From NCBI GenBank assembly GCA_937876275.1, contig CALFIA010000091.1, positions 1 through 13,956 of the forward strand: DNA of 13,956 nt. Reading direction: 5' to 3'. The DNA comes from an uncultured Actinomycetes bacterium. GTDB lineage: Bacteria > Actinomycetota > Actinomycetes > S36-B12. This document shows positions 1-8,129 of the stretch, piece after piece (the first letter of the stretch is position 1; each line of letters starts with the position of its first letter). The notes beneath the pieces are model-generated. The model searched no databases and was not told where the DNA came from. It saw only the letters and a program-made list of their open reading frames with translations. The translations under genes were made by a program, and so were the position numbers.

Positions 1-329
1 CCGACGGCTCGCAGGTTCTTCCACAGCGCATTCAGATCAACGCGGGCATCCTGGTGATCATCGACGTGCGCCGCGAAGTACGCAACGTCTTCGGCATCGA
101 GACCAAGGAAGGTCATCTCGGCATCGACCTCGTTGGCCGGAGTCAGAATCAGCTGCGCAGAGGTATCAGTGACGAGCATCGGGCTGGTGCCCTCGCACAC
201 CCACATCACCTGGGATGCGGGGTCTGCGCGCCGCTCCCCCTGCCAGGCCTCATCGGAACGGAACTGTGCCGCGCGATCCAAGGTGCCACGCGCGAGGATG
301 AGGGTGGAGAGAAGACTGCGGTCGGTCAC
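1..329 (-). CDS. nudC: NAD(+) diphosphatase NudC-type Nudix hydrolase, N-terminal part (3' end outside window)
   Basis: About 109 N-terminal residues are visible on the minus strand; the gene runs off the left edge. The translation begins VTDRSLLSTLILARGTL and continues with RSDEAW, a VMWVCEG strand, TFLGLDAEDVAYFAAHV and DLNALWKNLRAV. This is the layout of the N-terminal Nudix-like domain of NudC proteins (F/LGL-D...YFA, then W..LR.VG). The zinc ribbon and the catalytic Nudix box would lie beyond position 1. NudC enzymes hydrolyse NAD(H) and remove NAD caps from RNA; that is family knowledge and is not seen here. The GTG start at 327-329 is forced, because a TAG stop lies directly upstream in frame. 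No Shine-Dalgarno is present. Synteny supports the call: in mycobacteria nudC lies a short way downstream of adnA-adnB. The identification rests on the N-terminal domain alone. Confidence 0.8.
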   Translation of the reverse strand, partial: MTDRSLLSTLILARGTLDRAAQFRSDEAWQGERRADPASQVMWVCEGTSPMLVTDTSAQLILTPANEVDAEMTFLGLDAEDVAYFAAHVDDHQDARVDLNALWKNLRAV

Positions 330-335
330 CTACCG

Positions 336-341
336 AGCCTA
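336..341 (-). promoter_or_regulatory. Putative leaderless -10 element of nudC
   Basis: On the minus strand TAGGCT fits the TANNNT -10 pattern and ends six bases before the GTG start of nudC. There is no Shine-Dalgarno between them, so a leaderless transcript is likely. No convincing -35 box is visible. The call leans on the same spacing seen at the other unit-leading genes of this window. Confidence 0.45.
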
Positions 342-372
342 TTGCCGCTCGTTCATCCGTGCGCCGTTGCGG

Positions 373-387
373 AGGTCAAGGTGACCT
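373..387. repeat. 15-bp perfect inverted repeat in the nudC/acyltransferase divergent promoter region (possible operator)
   Basis: AGGTCA-AGG-TGACCT is a perfect 6-bp dyad with a 3-base spacer. It lies inside the 76-bp divergent intergenic region (330-405), just upstream of the putative -10 of the acyltransferase gene at 394-399. Its position between where -35 and -10 elements would sit suggests an operator. No regulator gene is visible in the window. A chance dyad is possible. Confidence 0.35.
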
Positions 388-390
388 ACG

Positions 391-399
391 TGACACGAT
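391..399 (+). promoter_or_regulatory. Putative extended -10 element of the acyltransferase gene (leaderless)
   Basis: TGACACGAT (TG motif plus CACGAT hexamer) ends six bases before the GTG at 406. The identical 9-mer with the identical 6-base spacing precedes the GTG at 8130. No Shine-Dalgarno lies before the start. A TTGCGG at 368-373 could be a -35 box, but only with a long 20-base spacer. Confidence 0.5.
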
Positions 400-405
400 G
401 CAGGC

Positions 406-1695
406 GTGAACAACGTCTTTATCCGGCAGCTCACCGGCATTCGCTTCATCGCTGCTGCCTGGGTGTTGCTCTACCACCTGCAGGGTCCGCTCAACACGCT
501 CGGACTCCTCGGCATCCCGGTCTTCGGCGATGTGCTGCGCGTGGGTCGCCTCGGCGTTGATCTCTTCTTCGCACTCTCCGGCTTCATTCTCACTCACACC
601 TACCTGACCCGGCTTGGGCCAAAACTCAAGGCACGTGGCACGGTCGACTTCTGGTGGCTTCGACTTGCACGCGTGTACCCCGTGCACCTGGTGATGCTGG
701 TGATCGCCGGCATCGCTGTCGTCGCTCAGGCCAAGGTCACCGGTGATGCTCTCGATCGCGACTGGCTGAACCCACTCGATTTCGGCAAGAACCTGCTGCT
801 CGTGCAGGAGTGGGGCCCTAACCCGCAACGAGGCTGGAACTTCGTAGCGTGGTCACTGTCGATGGAATGGCTCGCCTACCTCATCTTCCCGCTGCTCATT
901 CTCCTGATCTGGGTGTTCTACGAGCGTCTGCGTACCGGCTGGATCGTCGTGATCTGGTGCGTCGTCATGGCACCGCTCGTGATCTACGCGTTCACCACCG
1001 GCGACGCTTACTACACCTCGAACTGGGGCTCCACCTATCGCATCCTCACCGAGTTCACGGCAGGCGCTGTTACGTATCTCATCGTGCGCAGGCTCTTGCC
1101 CGATGGCTCCATCGACCCGCGACCGCGCGTCGAGAGGCTCGCGACAACGCTGTCGGCCGTGATGCCGCTGCTGGTGATTGCAGGCGCAGTCTTCCTCGGC
1201 AACCTTCCCGCTGCACAGCCCCTGCAGACGAATCTCGGCGCTGACGCCGAGCCACTGCCGCCGTACTACCACCTACTTCTCGTGCCGCTCCTGATCATCT
1301 GGATCGGCTCGCTTGCGCTTTCGCGCCGCGGCCTGGCTCGCACCCTCGGCACCCGCACCCTCGTACTCGGCGGCTTCATCTCCTACTCGCTCTACATGAC
1401 CCATCTGGTGTGGTTCGGCCTGTGGCGCGCAGGGATGAAGGCCGTGGGGATCGATGGCGGCGTGCTCTACGCAGCCGGGTTCATTGCCCTTGTTGTCGGT
1501 GCGCTTGTCATCGCCTGGCTGATGTGGAAGTTCGTCGAGGAACCCGCGCGCGAATGGATGCGTACGTTGGTGGGTGCTCGTCGGACCCCGACGGAGGAGG
1601 CCGGCGAGAAGATCGCACCGATTGAGAGCGCCGAGCCCGTGATCGTCAGCGAGGATCCAGCAGCACCTGGAGATCAGGGAACGACTCGGGCCTGA
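406..1695 (+). CDS. Acyltransferase family 3 membrane protein (OafA/YrhL type)
   Basis: A 429-residue polytopic membrane protein of the Acyl_transf_3 family. Members transfer acyl groups, usually O-acetyl, to sugars of exported polysaccharides or other envelope glycans; the substrate here is unknown. Visible family marks are the TGIRFIAA start with a Tyr-His pair (His24) in the first membrane segment, VDLFFALSGF at residues 51-60, the RLARVYPVH motif at 86-94 with Arg86 and Arg89, and WSLSMEW at 149-155. About ten hydrophobic segments follow one another. The last about 35 residues form a polar, Glu/Pro-rich cytoplasmic tail. No SGNH domain is fused. The GTG start at 406 gives the complete N-terminal family motif and lies six bases after a -10-like element. 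The 3' end overlaps the 3' end of adnB by 50 bp in convergent orientation, and the tail is what the overlap encodes. The gene interrupts the usual adnB-nudC neighbourhood, which suggests insertion in this lineage. Confidence 0.92.
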   Translation: MNNVFIRQLTGIRFIAAAWVLLYHLQGPLNTLGLLGIPVFGDVLRVGRLGVDLFFALSGFILTHTYLTRLGPKLKARGTVDFWWLRLARVYPVHLVMLVIAGIAVVAQAKVTGDALDRDWLNPLDFGKNLLLVQEWGPNPQRGWNFVAWSLSMEWLAYLIFPLLILLIWVFYERLRTGWIVVIWCVVMAPLVIYAFTTGDAYYTSNWGSTYRILTEFTAGAVTYLIVRRLLPDGSIDPRPRVERLATTLSAVMPLLVIAGAVFLGNLPAAQPLQTNLGADAEPLPPYYHLLLVPLLIIWIGSLALSRRGLARTLGTRTLVLGGFISYSLYMTHLVWFGLWRAGMKAVGIDGGVLYAAGFIALVVGALVIAWLMWKFVEEPAREWMRTLVGARRTPTEEAGEKIAPIESAEPVIVSEDPAAPGDQGTTRA

Positions 1696-4600
1696 TCAGC
1701 CTCGACTCGGACACGAGATAGAAGGCCGCATCGATCTGCTCGAGCGGAACTCCCTCGAGCTGCGACCACGCAAGGCGATAGATCGCCAGCTGCATCGGAT
1801 CAAGGCCGCGCCCTGAGCCGGTCTTCCAGTCGATGACATCGAAGCGATCACCATCAGCGAAGACTGCATCGATCCGACCGCGCACCACGCGGCCACCGAG
1901 CACCAGCGAGAAAGGTCGCTCAATGGCCACCGGCTCGCGATCGGCGAACTCGCTGGCCTCGAAGGCGGCCTTGAGATCGGCGAGTGCCTCATCGGAGACG
2001 ATCTCGTGATCGGCGGCACCCGGAAGATCATCGGGATCAAGAAGCGACTGCTGGCCGAAACGGGTCTCGACCCAGGCATGGAAATCGGTACCGCGACGTG
2101 CCTGGGGCGCTGGCGCACTCGGCATTGGGCGGAGGATGTCGATGGCCAGGCCGTCCGGGTCGGTCAACGCGCGCATCAGCGCGCTGGCCGACATCGACTC
2201 GGGGGCGCGCACGGTGATCTCGGCAGCATCGCGTGCGGCGAGTTCGGCGATCAGTGAGTCGATCTGGGCATCCCAGCGTGCGACGCGATCACGGTCGGTG
2301 CCGTCGAGCCCGGCGGGAATCTCCGCTGACGGCTTGGCTGCACGCACTCGCTTCATTGACTCGAGCAAGGCTGCCTGCCGCAGTGGATCGCGTGCAGGTG
2401 GCCACGCGACCGAGGAGACCCCGAGCGCTGGGTTCGCGGCATCATCATCGGGCTTGGGTGCCCAGGTGATGATCTCGCCATCGCCACCTTCGCAGGCGTC
2501 GTGCACGGATTCGAGGAATCGGCTCGGGCCACGCGGGTTGACCTGAGTCGGCCCCCACCAGTGACCTGTGACGGTGAGCGAATACTCGGCGCGAGTGAAG
2601 GCGACGTAGGCCAGGCGCTGGCTCTCGAGATCCTCGATCGCTCGCAGCTCCTTCTTGTATGCCGTTTGCTCCTTCGCCTTCGGCGAATTACTTCCGTTGG
2701 GGTACGAGCAGAGTTCGTCAGTGGAATCCTCGCGCAGCGGCCAGGGCACGACATGGGGGTTGGAGATCCAGGCCGGCCGTGCGTTCGCGGACGGGAATGA
2801 GCCGGTGCTGACGAACGGCACGAAGACGTGCTCGAACTCCAGGCCCTTCGACTTGTGCACGGTCATCAGCTGCACCTGGTGCGAGCGCGAGGCGAGATCC
2901 ATCTTGAGATCAACATCGAAACGCTCGAGATCGCGCAATCGAGTCAGGAACGCGCCGAGGGTGAACTCGCCCTCGGCTTCACCGAAGGTCGAGGCCAGCG
3001 ACATGAAGGTGCTCAGTGCGAACTGCTGCTGCTCCGCGATAGCCGGGTCAGCGAGCGAGACTTCAGTCTCGAGGCCCGTGACGTGCAGGATGCGCCCGAT
3101 GAGCTCGGGCAGCGGCTCGCCAACCTGACGGCGCAGTGCGCGAATCCCACGACTCATCTCCGCGAAGCGCTCTAGGGCCTGCGGCGAGTAGCGATCTGCG
3201 TCGCCGGGATCATCAGCTGCATCAGGCAGTGAGATCGCCTCGACAGGGTCACTGCCCTTGACTGCTTCATCAAGGGCTTCGTCAACGTCAGTCACCTCGA
3301 CGCGTGAACGACCGCCCGCAAGGAAGGCCGCGCGTTCACCGAGTGCAGCGAGATCACGTGGGCCGATCGCCCAGCGCGGGCCTGCCGCCAGACGAATGAA
3401 GGCGGCATTGGCGGTGGGCTCATGCAAGACCTGCAGGATGCTGCGCAGTTCGACGATCACGGGTTGCGCGAGCAGACCCGCCGCACCGACCAGCTGCGTG
3501 GGCACACCGCGCACGCGAAGTGCTGCATCGATCTCGGCGAGTTGATTGGAGGTCATCGCGAGAACTGCGATGCCATTCCAGTCGTTCTTCGCAGCGCCGA
3601 TCTCGGTGATGCGATCGGCTACCCACTCGAGCTCTTCGGCATAAGTCTCGAAGAGTCCAGCACTGACGTGACCGGGGCCGCGGTTCGTAGCCTTTGCGGC
3701 GAGCGGCTCGACGCCGGCGTGCACATCGCGCAGCGGGCGTGCGACCTCGTTAGCGAGCGCGAGGATGCCCGGCCCTGAACGGCGGTTCTCGCTCAGCGAG
3801 TAACGCTGGGCTTTTGCACCGTTGGCCTTCGGGAAGTGCTCGACGAAATCCTCGATATTCGACACGCTCGCCCCGCGCCAGCCGTAGATGGCCTGGCACG
3901 GGTCGCCCACCGCAGTAACGGCGTGACCATCACCGAAGATCTCCTGCAACAGACGGCGTTGGGCAATCGAGGTGTCTTGGTATTCATCGAGCAGCACGAT
4001 GGCGTATTGCTCGCGTAGTGCTGCAGCGACTTCGGGGAAGGTGCGCACGATCTGCAGGGCCAGGCGAATGTGGTCAGCGAAGTCGTGCACATCGCGCTCG
4101 GCCTTCAGCGCCCGCCATTCGAGCACCAACTCAGCCAGCACCATGCGTTCACGGCAGGTATCGACCAGCTCATGCCATGACTTCTGTCGCTCGTCGAAGC
4201 TCTCGAGATGTGCGATGAGATCTCGATCGTGCTCGATCAGCAACGACGGGGCGATATCGAGCTCGGCAAGCTCATCATCGAGACGCAGCAATGCCGTGGT
4301 GGCCTTGGCCGGCGACTTGCCGAGCACGCCCAGCGGCAATGATGTCGTGCAGATGAGCCGGTAGGCCAACTGCTCGCGCGCACCGTCGCCCAACAGCAAC
4401 GAATCGGGCTCACGGCCGAGGCGCAAACCGTGCTCACTGATGAGCCAGGAGGCAAAGGAATGATAGGTCGAGGCGAAGGGATCACTGTCGATTGCTTCGT
4501 CATCGATGTCGACATCGTCGACCGGTGCGACAAGACCGAGATCGCGCACACGAGCGACATCGCGACGGAAGGAGTCGAGGAGATTGCCGGCTGCCTTGTT

Positions 4601-4810
4601 GGTGAAGGTCAGGCCCAGCACCTGTTCGGGACGCACATAGCCGCCACCGACGAGCCAGGCCACACGCGCTGACATCGAGGTGGTCTTACCCGAGCCTGCG
4701 CCCGCCACGATGACTGCAGGTTCCATCGGTGCACTGATGGCGGCCCACTGCTCATTACTGACCTCGAAGCCGAGGATGTCGAGCAGTTGCGCGCGGGTGA
4801 GATCGCTCAT
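1646..4810 (-). CDS. adnB: AdnB-type ATP-dependent helicase-nuclease subunit (UvrD-like motor plus RecB-family nuclease)
   Basis: A 1054-residue SF1A helicase joined to a C-terminal RecB-family nuclease, the usual AdnB layout and length. AdnB pairs with AdnA to translocate on and resect DNA ends; in the mycobacterial complex AdnB is the lead motor (family knowledge). The motor shows a Q-motif Gln21, Walker A GAGSGKT at 37-43, Walker B LLDEYQDTS with Asp275-Glu276, GDPCQAIYGWRGA, a VHKSKGLEFEHVFV motif V and FTRAE motif VI at 738-742 with Arg740. The nuclease shows His911 (GTDFHAW), Asp981 (GRIDAV), Asp994 and Lys996 (VIDWKTG) and a following QLAIYRLAW, so all metal-site residues are present. 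There is no iron-sulfur cysteine set, as expected for AdnB. The ATG start overlaps the adnA stop as ATGA, indicating translational coupling. The 3' end overlaps the convergent acyltransferase gene by 50 bp. Confidence 0.94.
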   Translation of the reverse strand: MSDLTRAQLLDILGFEVSNEQWAAISAPMEPAVIVAGAGSGKTTSMSARVAWLVGGGYVRPEQVLGLTFTNKAAGNLLDSFRRDVARVRDLGLVAPVDDVDIDDEAIDSDPFASTYHSFASWLISEHGLRLGREPDSLLLGDGAREQLAYRLICTTSLPLGVLGKSPAKATTALLRLDDELAELDIAPSLLIEHDRDLIAHLESFDERQKSWHELVDTCRERMVLAELVLEWRALKAERDVHDFADHIRLALQIVRTFPEVAAALREQYAIVLLDEYQDTSIAQRRLLQEIFGDGHAVTAVGDPCQAIYGWRGASVSNIEDFVEHFPKANGAKAQRYSLSENRRSGPGILALANEVARPLRDVHAGVEPLAAKATNRGPGHVSAGLFETYAEELEWVADRITEIGAAKNDWNGIAVLAMTSNQLAEIDAALRVRGVPTQLVGAAGLLAQPVIVELRSILQVLHEPTANAAFIRLAAGPRWAIGPRDLAALGERAAFLAGGRSRVEVTDVDEALDEAVKGSDPVEAISLPDAADDPGDADRYSPQALERFAEMSRGIRALRRQVGEPLPELIGRILHVTGLETEVSLADPAIAEQQQFALSTFMSLASTFGEAEGEFTLGAFLTRLRDLERFDVDLKMDLASRSHQVQLMTVHKSKGLEFEHVFVPFVSTGSFPSANARPAWISNPHVVPWPLREDSTDELCSYPNGSNSPKAKEQTAYKKELRAIEDLESQRLAYVAFTRAEYSLTVTGHWWGPTQVNPRGPSRFLESVHDACEGGDGEIITWAPKPDDDAANPALGVSSVAWPPARDPLRQAALLESMKRVRAAKPSAEIPAGLDGTDRDRVARWDAQIDSLIAELAARDAAEITVRAPESMSASALMRALTDPDGLAIDILRPMPSAPAPQARRGTDFHAWVETRFGQQSLLDPDDLPGAADHEIVSDEALADLKAAFEASEFADREPVAIERPFSLVLGGRVVRGRIDAVFADGDRFDVIDWKTGSGRGLDPMQLAIYRLAWSQLEGVPLEQIDAAFYLVSESRLIRPESFPDLQVLLDPR

Positions 4811-7800
4811 GTGATCACCGGCAATCCCTCGGACTGCGCCGGGCAGGCCGTGCGATACGCGCAGCGCTCGCAGTGCTGATTGCGACGTGCCTCGAAATTC
4901 TCGGAGCGAATGACCTCAGCCGCCTCGCCGAGCTTGATCTCGACCCACGTGGGCGACTCACTCGGCAACGCCGGTTGCATCTGCACCTGCGGTGCATCGG
5001 ACTTTGATGACTCGGCCTTGCGCAACTGCACTAGACCCGCGCCGCCGACTCCACCTGCCGGGTCACCGTCGATGCCGTGCTCGCGCACGAACAATTGGTA
5101 GACGCCGAGCTGCGCATGCTCGGGGATCTCCTTGGTAGCCGGCGGGTACTTCATGTTCTTGAGGTCAATGACCACGAGATCGCCCTGCATGTTGCGCTCA
5201 AGTCGGTCGAGGGAGCCGCCGAGTACAACATCAATCGTGCCGCCGTCAGGCGAGGGAACGCTCAGCGTTGCGCCGGCATTCAATTCTGTGCCGACGAGTT
5301 CGCGGTCGTGGCGCAGGTGATACTCGATGAAGCGCGAGATAGCGGTGCGCGCCTCGGCGCGATCGGCCTGCGATTGCCATGGCGCCTCGAAACGCAGTTC
5401 ATGCCACACGCGATCGATATAGGAATCGACGGAGTCGAGATCAGCAGGCAGTTGCTCCTTGCCGATGAAGTCCGCAACCGCATGCACGACCGAGCCGAAG
5501 CGAGTCGAGGGCGGGCGCGGGGTCTCGGCCTTGGCCTCTTTCTCCAGGAACCACGCCAACGGGCACTCGAGAACGGATTCGAGGCCACTACCTGAGAGCC
5601 CGACGGGCTTCTCGAGTGATCGCACAGGCCCCGCACCTTCAGTGATCTCACGGGTCGACCACCACTGCGCGGGATCAGCCAGCGGCACGCGCGCGTACCC
5701 ACTGCTGTCGCGCACCTCACCCAGTGCGGCAAGGCGCGAGGCCGCCGCCTCGACGAGCTCGGGCGATGAATCAGGATTGACCAGTACCTCGCGCAATTCG
5801 GCGACAAGGCCGTCGAGGGAGAGGCGGAACCGAGGCCGCACCGTGCACGGGATTGTCTCGACTGCCCCCGCCGCCTGAAGCTCGGCGATAAAGCGACTCG
5901 GACGATCGCCCTCGCCGGCCTTCGCATCGATCGTCGCAATGGTCAGGTACGTGCGCGCTCGCGTGACGGCGACATAGAAGAGGCGACGCTCCTCGGCGAG
6001 GATCTCCGATGGCCGCGCTGCCGCGCCGAGCCCTTCTGGCGTGAGCTGCTCAGCCTGCAGAAGGGAACCGCGCGCCCGTAGGTCGGGCCACAGGCCCTCT
6101 TCTGCACCGACTACCCAGACGGCGTCCCATTCGAGACCCTTGGCGCGATGCACGGTGAGCAGGCGCACCGCATCACTGCGTGCCGCGCGTTCGGCCACCG
6201 GCTCAGCCGCGATGTGCTGCTCATCAAGGGACGACAGGAATACATCGATGCCCACGACACCCGCACGACGATCGGAGGCACGCTCGGCGGTCTCGAACAG
6301 CGCCATCACCGCATCGAGGTCATGATCTGCAGTTCGCGAGCCATGCAGGGCCGCAGTGCGCAGGCGCTGCGGCCAGCCGTGCGCATGCCCACCGGGAATC
6401 TCGCCGTTCCATAGTGACCACAGCACCTCTTCAGGTCGCGCACCATTCGCCACGAGCAGGTGGGCGCGGCGCAGCAAGGTGCCGAAGGCCTGTAGTTGGC
6501 GATCGATGCGGTCACCGTCAATAGAGACCGATGTGGCATCGCCTCGAATGAGCTCGACGAGCATCGAGGCAAGGAGATCTTCCGATGACGGCACAGGAGC
6601 GCCGGGGTTCTCATCGCGGACGCGCTGACGGAGCACACGACCAATGCGGCGGATATCGGTGGCATCGAGCCCGCACATCGGCCCGGACAGAGCGTCGAGG
6701 GCATCGGCGGGACGAATGCGTCGTGGATGCGCACACAGCCGCACGCCTTGCAACAGCGCTGCCACGGCGGGCTCACTGCGCAGCGGGATCTCGTCTGCAG
6801 CCACTGCGACCGGAATGCCATCAGCCAGCATGGCGCGCTGCACCGCAGCGAGCTGCCCGCCCGTGCGCACCAGCACCGCCATCTGCGACCAGTCGAGACC
6901 GTGATCGATATTCATCTCGCGAATCTCGCGTGCGATATGAATCGCGCGCGAGGTCTCGCCGTCATAGGTCGTGACTCGCACAGGCGGAGTTGCGGCGTTC
7001 TCGTCGGCGAGCTGCGGATTGCGATGGAGACGTTGCTGCTCGACGGGAAGGCCGGCGTGCAGGCGATCGCCAATCACCACGCGGGCGGCATCACGAATCG
7101 ATCGACCGAAACGGCGCGTGTTGCGCAGCACGATGACCTCGGCTGGCGTGCCATCAGCGTGAGTGAACACCTGCGGGAACTCGAGGATGCCGCGCAGCTC
7201 GGCCCCACGGAAGCCATAGATCGCCTGATCGGGATCACCCACGGCAACAACCGAAGTACCCGGGCCGGCGAGGGCGGCGAGGAAGCGCACCTGAGCGGGG
7301 TCGGTGTCTTGGTATTCGTCGACATAGATGACGCGGTAGCGCGAGTGATACGTCGCGGCGATCGAATCGATGGCGAGGCGGTCAGTGGCGAGCTCCAGCA
7401 GTTCGCTGTAGGTCATGACCTCTTCAAGATCAGCAACGTCTTGCTCCTGGCTCGCCAGATGCCCGATGGCACTCCACGCAGGAATACCTGAACTGGCCGC
7501 GATCTCGCGCAGACGATCAGGGGTAATGCCTTGACCTGCCGCACGCGCAATCACTGCGCGCACTTCATTCGCGAAGCCCAGGGTCGACAGCGCCGCGGCA
7601 AGGTCGTCGGGCCATTCGATGACGCCGTCTTCGACGGAGCCGAGCAGCAGTTCGCGAATGCGGACGTCTTCCTCGGCGCCCGACATCAGGCGTGGCGAGA
7701 GCAGATAATCGTCGGCTGTCTCGCGGATGACTCCATAGGCAAAGGAATGGAAGGTGGCAACAGTAGGCACCAGCCCGCCGCCGATGCGCGCCACGAGCCG

Positions 7801-8091
7801 GTCGCGTAATTCACCGGCCGCGCGCTTGCCGAAGGTGAGCACCAGAATTTCGGACGGAGCCAGGGGCGCGGCTGGTTCACTGAGGCGAGCGGCGACCGCT
7901 TCGACGATCGTGGTGGTCTTGCCGGTGCCCGGGCCTGCCAGCACGAGCAGGGGGCCCTGGGCATGGGCCACGACCTGAGCCTGCTCGGTATCGAGCACAG
8001 CGGGGGCGGCAGGCGGGATGGGGCTGAGATCGAGCAGGAAGCGGCTCGAGGGGGCGCCCGGCCCGGAAACTGCCCCCTTGGATGCGCCCAT
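4807..8091 (-). CDS. adnA: AdnA-type ATP-dependent helicase-nuclease subunit with iron-sulfur staple motif
   Basis: A 1094-residue partner of AdnB and first gene of the adnA-adnB operon. It has a UvrD-like motor and a C-terminal RecB-family nuclease. The motor shows Gln37 of the Q-motif, Walker A GPGTGKT at 53-59, Walker B YVDEYQDTD with Asp258-Glu259, GDPDQAIYGFRGAE, TVHRAKGLEWDAVWVVG, and VTRAR at 709-713. The nuclease shows His870 (GSVVHAV), Asp962 (GSLDRLE), Asp976 and Lys978 (VIDLKNMK) and HAQLGVYQ. Four cysteines bracket the nuclease: Cys843 in LECPLAWF, then Cys1074, Cys1077 and Cys1083 in CERCAYRTACP. This is the [4Fe-4S] staple pattern of AddB-like nucleases. The ATG at 8091 has no Shine-Dalgarno and starts a probable leaderless message. 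The pairing order (motor-nuclease with staple first) fits mycobacterial adnA-adnB. Function: processing of double-strand DNA ends during repair. Confidence 0.95.
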   Translation of the reverse strand: MGASKGAVSGPGAPSSRFLLDLSPIPPAAPAVLDTEQAQVVAHAQGPLLVLAGPGTGKTTTIVEAVAARLSEPAAPLAPSEILVLTFGKRAAGELRDRLVARIGGGLVPTVATFHSFAYGVIRETADDYLLSPRLMSGAEEDVRIRELLLGSVEDGVIEWPDDLAAALSTLGFANEVRAVIARAAGQGITPDRLREIAASSGIPAWSAIGHLASQEQDVADLEEVMTYSELLELATDRLAIDSIAATYHSRYRVIYVDEYQDTDPAQVRFLAALAGPGTSVVAVGDPDQAIYGFRGAELRGILEFPQVFTHADGTPAEVIVLRNTRRFGRSIRDAARVVIGDRLHAGLPVEQQRLHRNPQLADENAATPPVRVTTYDGETSRAIHIAREIREMNIDHGLDWSQMAVLVRTGGQLAAVQRAMLADGIPVAVAADEIPLRSEPAVAALLQGVRLCAHPRRIRPADALDALSGPMCGLDATDIRRIGRVLRQRVRDENPGAPVPSSEDLLASMLVELIRGDATSVSIDGDRIDRQLQAFGTLLRRAHLLVANGARPEEVLWSLWNGEIPGGHAHGWPQRLRTAALHGSRTADHDLDAVMALFETAERASDRRAGVVGIDVFLSSLDEQHIAAEPVAERAARSDAVRLLTVHRAKGLEWDAVWVVGAEEGLWPDLRARGSLLQAEQLTPEGLGAAARPSEILAEERRLFYVAVTRARTYLTIATIDAKAGEGDRPSRFIAELQAAGAVETIPCTVRPRFRLSLDGLVAELREVLVNPDSSPELVEAAASRLAALGEVRDSSGYARVPLADPAQWWSTREITEGAGPVRSLEKPVGLSGSGLESVLECPLAWFLEKEAKAETPRPPSTRFGSVVHAVADFIGKEQLPADLDSVDSYIDRVWHELRFEAPWQSQADRAEARTAISRFIEYHLRHDRELVGTELNAGATLSVPSPDGGTIDVVLGGSLDRLERNMQGDLVVIDLKNMKYPPATKEIPEHAQLGVYQLFVREHGIDGDPAGGVGGAGLVQLRKAESSKSDAPQVQMQPALPSESPTWVEIKLGEAAEVIRSENFEARRNQHCERCAYRTACPAQSEGLPVIT

Positions 8092-8096
8092 GGTGC

Positions 8097-8102
8097 ATTG
8101 GT
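8097..8102 (-). promoter_or_regulatory. Putative -10 element of the adnAB operon (leaderless)
   Basis: On the minus strand ACCAAT, within TACCAAT, ends five bases before the adnA ATG. The sequence between contains no ribosome binding site. It lies in the 38-bp gap (8092-8129) shared with the divergent gene at 8130. The match to consensus is weak, and the call rests mainly on position. Confidence 0.35.
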
Positions 8103-8114
8103 ACCACGCCCGTC

Positions 8115-8123
8115 TGACACGAT
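8115..8123 (+). promoter_or_regulatory. Putative extended -10 element of the pseudokinase-flippase gene (leaderless)
   Basis: TGACACGAT ends six bases before the GTG at 8130, an exact copy of the 9-mer and spacing found before the acyltransferase gene at 406. No Shine-Dalgarno is present. The upstream -35 region would have to fall in or next to the start of adnA, because only 38 bp separate the two starts. Confidence 0.5.
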
Positions 8124-8129
8124 CTACCG

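Noticed and set aside
54..560. 168-codon plus-strand frame across the nudC and acyltransferase starts
   Set aside because: It is antisense to nudC, crosses the divergent promoter region and enters the acyltransferase in another frame; there is no family resemblance.
5077..5595. 172-codon plus-strand frame inside adnA
   Set aside because: It lies fully within the nuclease domain of AdnA on the opposite strand and is a typical high-GC shadow frame.
8100..8105. GGTACC palindrome in the divergent gap as an operator
   Set aside because: A six-base palindrome is too short to distinguish from chance, and no longer symmetry surrounds it.
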